A stretch of 64,000 nucleotides of DNA from Arion vulgaris. Taxonomy: Eukaryota; Mollusca; Gastropoda; Stylommatophora; Arionidae. Location of the stretch: the NCBI GenBank assembly GCA_020796225.1, contig CM036755.1, positions 38,512,806 to 38,576,805 of the forward strand, in the 5' to 3' direction. A model generated the notes under the pieces. That model did not search any database. It was not told where the DNA came from and saw nothing but the letters and a program-made list of their open reading frames with translations. Below are positions 10,983 through 22,900 of this stretch, one piece after another. Positions within the stretch are counted from its first letter, which is position 1. Each line of letters starts with the position of its first letter. A program made the position numbers and the translations under genes.

Positions 10983-13900
10983 ATGATCTCCGCTTAGACT
11001 GATGTTCCAGATTTCCCCATAAATCTCATTCATGTGGAAATCAGATTCATGCAATCTTAGCATGGGTCTTAGCTTGATTGAAAACCTGGCATATAATAAT
11101 ATAGTAATATTAGAGAAAAGGACAAATACTTCTGTTCAGCAACATCTTGATATATTCAAGACAGTTGGCTATTCAAGAATATAAAATCAAGGAAAATTAA
11201 ATAATTCGGACACATCAAATGACATGAGTGCCTAGAGAAGATAATTGTGGAGTGAATGGTGCCTGGAAGAAGAATGAGAAAGGTGTTCTCGCTGGACACT
11301 AGTTTAATCCAGTTCTACCCAAGTTGTTATATATTGGGGCGCAACCTACTAATGACTGTGGGGGCGCGGGCGCCATGTGGCAATTGCAATAATAATACCA
11401 ATAGTAAGTAAGTCAGAAAAAAGTAAAGGAACCATTTTTATATCAAGTGGCATGCCCGCCTGCCCAGCGTATTCGTAGCGCGTTGGACGACGGGTGACAA
11501 GCCCCCTGTGATTGTGGTGAGTGCCAAGTGAGCCGCGGACTGGAAGAAACGCCACAGGTTCTCCAGATTTACGGTGTTTGTGGCACCAAATCGAAGGGTT
11601 AAGATGTCCATGGGACCGAGTCGAAGAGCTCCAGTGCTTCTGGATCGAAATACAAAAAATACTAAGTGGTTTATAAGGTAATACAGTGTTGGGCTGTATT
11701 TTTCATTGATCGTTGGCACGCGATGGGTGATGTGGTCAGCATCACGCCGGCCACCTTTACTTCCCGGTGCTTTTTCTGGTACCAAATTGAGGCTGGGTCG
11801 ACCTGAGAGTCGTTATGTTCGGAAAAAATTCCACGCCTGCTTGTGGAACTGAACCCAAACCACTAGCCTAAGAAGCGAGTTTACTATCAACTACACTACT
11901 GCGTCTCTCACCAATAGTGTATGTATGGCCTTTTCATCTTTACAGACGGTCAATTGGCAAGTGTTTTACTGTGACAAAGCGCCCGAGTGGTTACGGGGCC
12001 CAAATTTGGGGTGTAAAGAATAGAACCACTGTTACCTGCCACGCATGTCGTAAGAGACGACTAAGGAGGTTTGGCTGAAATCGGATGCACGTGTCCTAAA
12101 CGTGTAGAAGTCTATTCGTTTAGGGGCCTACCAAACCAATGTGCAACGTATACACGTTCTTGGCAAAGATCAAACATATCACAAAGAGTGATTAAAATTG
12201 GTCGTAAAGAACGAACGCAAAGAAGAAGAAGATTTGACAACTCTGAGTTTGTGCTTGGCTCTCATGTCTTTACAGAAGGTCAATTGGCAAGTGTTTTACT
12301 GTGACAACTTCTGAGTTTTCGTTTTTCTCTCTTGTCTTTCTACTCATACATAAGTCTCTTCTCAAAAGACTGCTTCTTTGCACAATAACGCTTTCCACAC
12401 AACTCTGTCATCACCTAGTTTTCCCATTGGCTGGGACCTATAGAAAAAAATTTTCATTGAGGCTTTGTAGACATCTTTATATCGGAGCAGTGGTCTGCCC
12501 TGGTGCCTCTTCCTCCGAAAGTTCACAGAACAACATTTATTTTGATATGCGACAAGTTTCCATTCTCTCACATGTCCCAACCATCTTAGTCGTCTACTGC
12601 TGAGCATGCCATCATCGTACTGCTGCTGCAAAGAGAAAGCGAACTGTGTGAACAGACTGAGCACAATTCTTCTTACATGTCCCAACCATCTTAATCGTCT
12701 ACTGCTGAGCATGCCCATGATGAAAGTAATAATAGTAATAAATTAATAGTAATAGTAGCATGGATACAATCAATCAGTCAATCATCCAATCAGTCAATAA
12801 TTCAATCAATCATAACAAATAAACACTTAATCCTGACTACAATATTATAGTAGCAATATTATTATAGATGAGATCCCGACGTTTCCTCCAGTGACAAGCA
12901 AAAAGTGGGGTTAGGGACAGTAGAACGGTTACATAATAAAACAAGACAGAAAATAAGGAGCTATCGTGTTCATGAGAGTGCTACCAATAAACGGAAAAAT
13001 AATCCTTTTTTTATTTTAATCTTCTTCTTCTTCTTTACGATCTCTATTTTGATAATTATACCGTTAGACGAGTTCTCATGATAAAGTCAACTGTTGTCTG
13101 GAGCTTATCTCTGGTGCCATGTAGTTTTCATGATTATACCGTTAGACGAGTTCTCATGATAAAGTCGACTTTTGTCTGGAGCTTATCTCTGGTGCCATGT
13201 AGTTTTCATGATTATACCGTTTGACGAGTTCTCATGATAAAGTCAACTTTTGTCTGGAGCTTATCTCTGGTGCCATGTAGTTTTCATGATTATACCGTTA
13301 GACGAGTTCTCATGATAAAGTCGACTTTTGTCTGGAGCTTATCTCTGGTGTCATGTAGTTTTCATGATTATACCGTTAGACGAGTTCTCATGATAAAGTC
13401 AACTATTGTCTGGAGCTTATCTCTGGTGCCATGTAGTTTTGATGATTATACCGTTAGACGAGTTCTCATGATAAAGTCGACTTTTGTCTGGAGCTTATCT
13501 CTGGTGCCATGTAGTTTTCATGATTATACCGTTTGACGAGTTCTCATGATAAAGTCGACTTTTGTCTGGAGCTTATCTCTGGTGCCATGTAGTTTTCATG
13601 ATTATACCGTTAGACGAGTTCTCATGATAAAGTCAACTATTGTCTGGAGCTTATCTCTGGTGTCATGTAGTTTTGATGATTATACCGTTAGACGAGTTCT
13701 CATGATAAAGTCGACTTTTGTCTGGAGCTTATCTCTGGTGCCATATAGTTTTCATGATTATACCGTTTGACGAGTTCTCATGATAAAGTCGACTTTTGTC
13801 TGGAGCTTATCTCTGGTGCCATGTAGTTTTCATGATTATACCGTTAGACGAGTTCTTATGATAAAGTCAACTGTTGTCTGGAGCTTATCTCTGGTGCCAT

Positions 13901-16900
13901 GTAGTTTTGATGATTATACCGTTAGACGAGTTCTCATGATAAAGTCAACTTTTGTCTGGAGCTTATCTCTGGTGCCATGTAGTTTTGATGATTATACCGT
14001 TAGACGAGTTCTCATGATAAAGTCGACTGTTGTCTGGAGCTTATCTCTGGTGCCATGTAGTTTTCATGATTATACCGTTAGACGAGTTCTCATGATAAAG
14101 TCAACTGTTGTCTGGAGCTCATCTCTGGTGCCATGTAGTTTTCATGATTATACCGTTAGACGAGTTCTCATGATAAAGTCGACTTTTGTTTGGAGCTTAT
14201 CTCTGGTGCCATGTAGTTTTCATGATTATACCGTTAGACGAGTTCTCATGATAAAGTCGACTTTTGTCTGGAGCTTATCTCTGGTGTCATGTAGTTTTCA
14301 TGATTATACCGTTTGACGAGTTCTCATGATAAAGTCGACTTTTGTCTGGAGCTTATCTCTGGTGTCATGTAGTTTTCATGATTATACCGTTAGACGAGTT
14401 CTCATGATAAAGTCGACTGTTGTCTGGAGCTTATCTCTGGTGCCATGTAGTTTTCATGATTATACCGTTAGTCGAGTTCTCATGATAAAGTCAACTGTTG
14501 TCTGGAGCTCATCTCTGGTGCCATGTAGTTTTGATGATTATACCGTTAGACGAGTTCTCATGATAAAGTCGACTTTTGTTTGGAGCTTATCTCTGGTGCC
14601 ATGTAGTTTTCATGATTATACCGTTAGACGAGTTCTCATGATAAAGTCGACTTTTGTCTGGAGCTCATCTCTGGTGCCATGTAGTTTTGATGATTATACC
14701 GTTAGACGAGTTCTCATGATAAAGTCGACTTTTGTTTGGAGCTTATCTCTGGTGCCATGTAGTTTTCATGATTATACCGTTAGACGAGTTCTCATGATAA
14801 AGTCGACTTTTGTCTGAAGCTTATCTCTGGTGTCATGTAGTTTTCATGATTATACCGTTTGACGAGTTCTCATGATAAAGTTGACGTTTGTCTGGAGCTT
14901 ATCTCTGGTGCCATGTAGTTTTCATGATTATACCGTTAGACGAGTTCTCATGATAAAGTCGACTTTTGTCTGGAGCTTATCTCTGGTGTCATGTAGTTTT
15001 CATGATTATACCGTTAGACGAGTTCTCATGATAAAGTCAACTGTTGTCTGGAGCTTATCTCTGGTGTCATGTAGTTTTGATGATTATACCGTTAGACGAG
15101 TTCTCATGATAAAGTCAACTTTTGTTTGGAGCTTATCTCTGGTGCCATGTAGTTTTCATGATTATACCGTTAGACGAGTTCTCATGATAAAGTCAACTTT
15201 TGTCTGGAGCTTATCTCTGGTGCCATGTAGTTTTGATGATTATACCGTTAGACGAGTTCTCATGATAAAGTCGACTTTTGTCTGGAGCTTATCTCTGGTG
15301 CCATGTAGTTTTCATGATTATACCGTTAGACGAGTTCTCATGATAAAGTCGACTTTTGTCTGGAGCTTATCTCTGGTGCCATGTAGTTTTCATGATTATA
15401 CCGTTAGACGAGTTCTCATGATAAAGTCGACTTTTTTTTTGAGCTTATCTCTGGTGCCATGTAGTTTTGAATGTAGTGTTGGGTTGTAGGGCCAGCATTC
15501 CTGAACAGTGTAATTTTGATGACTATACCGTTAGACGCGTTCTCATGATAAAGTCGACTTTTGTTTGGAGCTTATCTCTGGTGCCATGTAGTTTTGAATG
15601 TAGAGTTGTGTTGTAGGGCCAGCATTCCTGAACAGTGTAATTTTGATGATTATACCGTTAGACGAGTTCTCATGATAAAGTCGACTTTTGTTTGGAGCTT
15701 ATCTCTGGTGCCATGTAGTTTTGAATGTAGAGTTGTGTTGTAGGGCCAGCATTCCTGAACAGTGTAATTTTGATGATTATACCGTTAGACGAGTTCTCAT
15801 GATAAAGTCGACTTTTGTTTGGAGCTTATCTCTGGTGCCATGTAGTTTTGAATGTAGTGTTGGGTTGTAGGGCCAGTATTCCTGAACAGTGTAATTTTGA
15901 TGATTATACCGTTAGACGAGTTCTCATGATAAAGTCGACTTTTGTTTGGAGCTTATCTCTGGTGCCATGTAGTTTTGAATGTAGTGTTGGGTTGTAGGGC
16001 CAGCATTCCTGAACAGTGTAATTTTGATGATTATACCGTTAGACGCGTTCTCATGATAAAGTCGACTTTTGTCTGGAGCTCATCTCTGGTGCCATGTAGT
16101 TTTGAATATAGTGTTGGGTTGTAGGGCCAGCATTCCTGAACAGTGTAATTTTGATGATTATACCGTTAGACGCGTTCTCATGATAAAGTCAACTGTTGTC
16201 TGAAGTTCATCTCTGGTGCTATGTAGTTTTGAATGTAGAGTTGTGTTGTAGGGCCAGTATTCCTGAATAGTGTAATTTTAATTTAATACACGTTAAAGAT
16301 AACGGAGTAAAATAGGACTCCATGAATTCATGACACGGACGCCATGGTGCCCATGGCGCTCCGTTGGACAGTACTGCTCTACGGTACTCATCATCATCAT
16401 CAAGTTGCTTGTCCCTTCAGGAACTTGGCTCACATGATAGCAGTCCTGAAAAACTCTCTGTTCTGTGCAAGTTGACCACGTCAGCAGCAGTCATTCTCAG
16501 ATCGTCAATGACATCTTGAACTCATCGTCTTCTAGGTCTTCCTCTCATTCTTCTTCCAGGCACCATTCCCTTCAAAATTATATTTTCTAGTCACTCATAT
16601 CGTTTGATGTGTCCGAAATATTTAATTTTCCTTTATGTTATGCTCTTTAATAGCCCACTCTCTTTAATATCAAGCTGTTGCAGAACAGAAATGTTTAATC
16701 ATGTTTATCATGGATTTCTTGGCAGTATAAGAAGATAGTTTGCCATTTCTTTCCTTCTAGGCAGTGACGATGCCAGTCGGATATTACAGCCATTGTCTTT
16801 ACAGTTGAGGTCATCTGCCTGCCATCTTAGAGTGGAGACCATTTCCAGCAATAATCGCTGGCTGCTCTCACCTCCACTCTACGTACCTACGAAAGTAAAA

Positions 16901-19900
16901 AAAAAACTAATCGTGCTATCCACAATAACAACTCAATCACACACATAATTAATATATGTATCCTTGTTTTCCACCAGTCTGGAGTGTGCCAGTACACTAC
17001 CTACTTCAGCTATATTTTCATCTTCCTGTGTATCTGGTACCCAGTAGCTCTGTGTGTGGAGAAATTTATTAGCGTGTATTTCCCACTGAGGAAAGCAGCC
17101 TTGTGTACTACATTCAGAGCTAAAGTCGTTGTCATAAGTAAGTAGCTGTGTCATTTGTACGTAAATGTGTAATTTGTACGTAAATGTGTCATTTGTACGT
17201 AGCTATGTAATGTGTACGTATATGTGTAATGTGCAGCGCTGGATTAGCCTAGTAGCAGAAGTAGCAAATGCTACGGGCCCCGCGCTTGGGGGCGCCTATG
17301 TGACAGAGCTAAGCTGTCACTAGTCATAAACAAGGAACCAAGGTTGGGAGGTGGGCAATAATATCCCCTTTCATTTTTTCTTATTTATGTTATTTATTTT
17401 TCTGGCTCAGCATAAAAATACTTATACAAATAAAGGAAAGATACATACTTATCAAAAACAACATGTGAGGAATTTCTCCATCTAATTGCATTAAGCTTAC
17501 TGGATCATATTATTTGGAAATTAAGAAATGCAAGTACTATTCCGTATCACTGGACTCTACTCCAGACATTTCGCATGTGGACCAGCTCACTGTAATAGTG
17601 CGCTATGTGTTACTATCTGAACCAGTGGAAAGGTTTGTGAAGTTCTTGGTTATGGAAGGTCATACTGCTGAACAACTCGCCCAAAGTTTACTTGATGTTT
17701 TAAAGAAAAATGGCATTGATATCAAAGACTGTCGTGGTTAAAGCTATGACCGGAGACCCACCCAGAACTAGGGTTGTCTTTTTAACAATTCACAGAAAGA
17801 AAAAACTACCGAACATATTCTCATACAAGTTGGCCACATGATGAAAAACAACGTTTAGTGTATGCATTATAATTATTGATTAAAAAAGTTCGTCACTCCT
17901 GTTGTTCGTTTGCTTGATAAAGGCCTTGTTGGTTGAAATATTGCTGTATGTTGTCATTGTTTGTGTAATTTGTAAAACTACAGGACTTTGTGATTATGTG
18001 TTTTGCCAATCAAATAGTTTTACTACAGTCTCGTCTATATTGTGATTATTCCCAAATGTAGAAATAGTCTTACGAATTTACTTGTCTTTAATGATTACTA
18101 ACTGCAGCGGAGAACGTTCTTTTTCAACATTAAAGCGTATAAAAGTGAGTTAAGGAACACGATGGTTAAGGAATACGTGAGTTAAGGATCGTCTAAATAA
18201 CCTCACCTTAATAAACATTGAATGTAATTGACTTATAGAAATTGATTTGTCTAGTATTATCTCTAAATTTGCTAATTGTCTAAATTGTCTAAATCGAGAC
18301 AAGTTTGTTTGTAAAAGTTGTGTTTTATTATTTATTATCATAAAAACCTAGGGCCCGCTCTAAAATTTGCTACGGGCCCCGCGCTGGCCTAATCCGGCAC
18401 TGGTAATGTGTACGTAGATGTGTAATGTGTACGTAGATGTGTAATGTGTACGTAGATGTGTAATGTGTACGTAGATGTGTCATTTGTACGTAGATGTGTA
18501 ATTTGTACGTAAATGAGTCATTTGTACGTAAATGTGTCATTTGTACGTAGATGTGTAATTTGTACGTAGATGTGTCATTTGTACGTAGATATGTCATTTG
18601 TACGTAGCTATGTAATGTGTACGTAGATGTGTAATTTGTACGTAGATGTGTCATTTGTACGTAGATGTGTCATTTCTCTCTCTCTGGCGCGCGATCCCGC
18701 CTAGCCCGATGTACCAGACTTCCCCACAAATTCTGCTGCTGTCTTTAAGGACCTCCGTACAGCTTGTTATTCATGTGGAAATCTGATTCATGCAGCTTTA
18801 AATAGCATGAGTGTGTTTCGTCACACCTTTAGTGCCATTTAGAGCCATCTGGTGCTTATCTTTCGGTGATGTGCCCGGTTGGGGACAGCGTTTACTGGGT
18901 TCGCTCTCCGTCAGCCTTTGGCTGTCCCAGTCGACCTGCAAGGCAGCAGGTTAGATGTGTAATTTGTAAGTAGATGTGTCATTAGTAGATGTATCATAAT
19001 TATATCTTAGATAGAAGAACATATGTGACATGTGTATGTAGATGTGTTACAAGATGAAAGAAAGTGTATGTCATAGGTCTTCATTTTTCTTTGAACGATT
19101 CATATCGACCACTCTTTGTGATTTGTTATGTTATCTAGCATAAGCGTGATTGTACATTGTGCCAGTTATGCGCGTACAAGTAGGCCAGCACATCCGATTT
19201 CTGCGACGCTTTTTTTTAAACTAGGGTAGCTTTCCTAGACCGATACCTCAGTCGCATCTTACGACATGCCTTATAGGTCGCAGTAGTACTATTCTTTGCT
19301 CTCATTGCAAGCCCCGGCAACACACGGGAGTATATGATAGGTAAATGAAAGGGCATGAGTCAGTGAACCTGGCGTACATGCATCAACAATATCAACAAGG
19401 AAATCAAATGTAGGATATGAAAGTGGTATTAAGAATGTACGTAGAAGAGTAGACACCCACATGTATCCTTGAAATGGAATCCGTAATGTGAGAGGTAGAG
19501 GGCGACCTAGAGAGACATGGAGACGAATTGTAGAAAGGCAGGTAGGCGACTGCCGCAGACTGATTAGGAAATCAGCTATGAGGAGGCTAAAACAACCATC
19601 GGATGGTGATATGAGAGAGTGGTCTCAAGACCACCCTCAACACAGCGCCAAAGATGGGTACTATGGTCTGCCCTGTAGCAAACAAGTTATCATATTCTGC
19701 CTCCATACCGACCATAACAGACTCTGATATCCCATGTACAACACATTTTTAATTGACACAACTAATCTGTGCCACTGCGAGCAGGCGGACATGACGGCAG
19801 AGCACCTACTGCAAGACTACCCACTGCTAGAAGGCCTGAGAAACGAAACCTGGCTAGAAAATATCAATTTAAATGAGAAGTTGTACTGAGGACGGTGTCC

Positions 19901-22900
19901 CTAACAACAACAGCAGAATTTATGAGGAAATCTGGTACATCAGTCTAAGCGGTGATCGCGAGAGAGAGAGAGATACATGATGTGTACACGTACGTATGTT
20001 TACGTGTGTGGGTGTGTGTGCGCGTGTGTGTGTGTTATCGTGAGTGCAACACAACACATCGTTTTAATCTAATTTTGTGGTACATAATATCTGGCCGAAT
20101 GGATGTGAATGCGGCTCCCATGCGGGAGACTGGGGTTCAATGCATGGTAAGGCCAATGAGGTTTTATGTCCGAGGCATTAAAAAATTATAACCTGCAGTT
20201 TCATGGCGACTGTACTAACCATACGGTCATTAAATTCCACAGTCACATGTCCCACCCCCTGTCTTACACGGTCCTAACAAGAGGTATTACAGACAGTAAT
20301 GGCCTGGTGTTTTGAGTAAATTGTCTTTCCTTCGACATCTGCTTGGAAAGACTTGGATTCTCCGAAATGAGATCATTCTTATTTTTTCATGTTTGTTGGC
20401 CTACACCAGCGTTTCTCAAAGTCGGTTGTACCGCTCCTCGGTGGCGCTAAGCCTTCCAGGGGGAGAGATAGTGGGCTCAGAATCATTTGGGGAGTTTTTT
20501 CGTAATTTTGCGATTGAATAATCATTAACAATTTGAATTCTGCATTTTAATTCATCTTATGTCCATCTTACACGATCCATTTTTTCATCCATTTTCTATT
20601 TCATGTATATAATTATTTGAAAATTGTCCGTGTATGACAGAAATATAAATCAATTTTCTATGTCAAAGTGAAATGTAGCATGCATATATATGTGGGAGGT
20701 TGGGGGAGGGGGTTGTGTTGGCAAACTGTTATAATGTGAAGGGGGTGTTACAAAGTTTATGTCGTGCAAAGTGGGCGGTGGGCCGAAAAGTTTGGGAATC
20801 TATGGTCTACACGCTCTGATATAACCTAAAAAAGGTTTAAAAGTTGTGGGCTTCGTCTTAACTAAAGTTTAGTCCCGTACATAACAATGTTGATTAATTG
20901 ATTGATTGATAGGACCATCATCATTGCACTTCTGTGAGTAATCGTGTGTGCTCCGATCTCTTTCTTATACAGGAATATTTCAGCGACAGTGCACGAACTC
21001 CGTAGCACCGGTGAGGGTTCCCGATGTAATTGTGTAAGATGGTGAAGATTTGTAATAAGACTTTTATTTTTTTAAATCTTTTTTTAAAATGAGTTTTGCC
21101 CTCGCAGCGTCTTTCCAGCCTGCTCTCCTCGATTTTGAACTGCAAAGAGTTCTTTTAGTGCTCAAATTGAACATGGGACCTGCGTTTTATCGTCTTTCTA
21201 AGATATGGCAAGGAACTCGATCTCACCTACACTGAGATCAGGGTTCTCTGGAAAAATATCCAAATGGCTGCAAAAGGGAGCGAACCGAGTATCTTTGGGG
21301 CGAGGGACAAGCGCATAACCTCTGCGCCACATACCTGCAAATGCGCAGAAGAGTACTTAGAATATCATAGACAGAGAAAAGAATAAATGCTTCTGTTCTG
21401 CAACAGCTTGATATTAAAGAGAGAGCATAGAAACAAGACAAATTTAATATTTCGGACACCTCAAACGGCATGAGTGCCTAGAGAAGATAATCCTGGAGGA
21501 AGTGGGGCTAGAAGAAGAATGAGATGAATACATAGAAGACGGTGGGCGCAGAATGTCATTGACGATCTGAGAATAACTGTTGCTGACGCCGGACATATTG
21601 CACAGAACAGAGAGTTTTTCAGGACTGCTGTCATGGAAGCCAAGTTGATGAAGGAATAAGTTACTTGATGATGATGAACCAGGCCGGCTAATTAACCAGT
21701 TTGTTTGTTTGTTTGTTTGTTTGTTTGTTTGTTTCGTTCGTTCTTCTCGATCATTTTAATCATTCTTATTATGATATATAAACAGTCTTTGCCAAGAAAG
21801 ATTAGAAATCTGCGCCCTGTTAAGCCCCTACTAATGTAGGACGAGCGCATCCGAAAGAAATTTTCAGCCCAGGAAATGTTCGAGTCTGTCTTACTGACAG
21901 TCAAACTCTTGCTATCTCAAATATATACAAGCACAATACGCTTATAGCATGTGTTTATGCAAACACTGTTTGATCGAATCTTACCTGATTATTCTGTGTC
22001 TAGTTGTAACGAAGTGTTTGAGAAAGACACTCCCCGTGAGTCATTTTTTAATAGAATGGCTCGCTGGTTGTGTTCGTAAGGACGTTCGTATTGCTAGGCT
22101 ATGCGATGGGTGTCATAAGAAATGAGGGTAAGTGGTTCGAATCCCGTGTTTGTCTATTTGTTTTTTCGGAAGCTCTTAATACCTGTACACTGTTTATTTG
22201 TTGATCATATTCGTTACTTCCGTTGCTTCCTCTGGGGTTCTGATCTCCATATGATGCAGTTTGTTGCTATCAGTTGGAGATCTCGTTTGGTTTTACATCC
22301 CAATAGTTTACTTTCTTGTATGATTGTTCTTCGAAGAGTGCTCTTAGGTCTTCCGTTTTCTTTTCCCAACTGGTGACCACATAAGGACTTGTCGATTTAG
22401 TCTCTTTTCGTCTCTTTTCGTCTGATCTAAGAACATGTCCTAAATATTTCCACCTTCGTTTCCTTATAATATTTATTCCTTATAATGCCGTTGGTGTGTT
22501 TTATCTCTCACTGTGTTGTTCGAAACGAAGTCACTCCGTTTTACTTATTTTCGGAGACATTTATTCTCAAAGCTGTCCAGTTTCTATTCAATTTTCTTTG
22601 TTGATTTTCAACTTTCACAACCGTAGATCAGTACAGGAATCACACAGGACATAAACAATTTAACTTTTGTACATATACTAAGGTCTTGAGATTTGCCAGA
22701 TATTTGTTAACTTAGTGAAGGCACTAGCTGCTATAGCAATACATGAGTTTGTTTCTTTCATCGTGTCTCCTTTGTTTGACACTTTACTACCCAAATTTGT
22801 AAAATACTGTCTTCAGTGTTTGGCCATTTATTACGATGTTGTCTTTCGAGTTTGTGAGGTCCATAATTTTGATCTTTGCAGAATTAATCTGGAGACCAAC

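Noticed and set aside
13234..15489. Long repetitive ORFs (26-aa repeat) as a secreted or structural repeat protein
   Set aside because: The open frames exist because 78 is divisible by three. They are broken by ordinary unit variants, lack a signal peptide and splice context, and lie in an intron.
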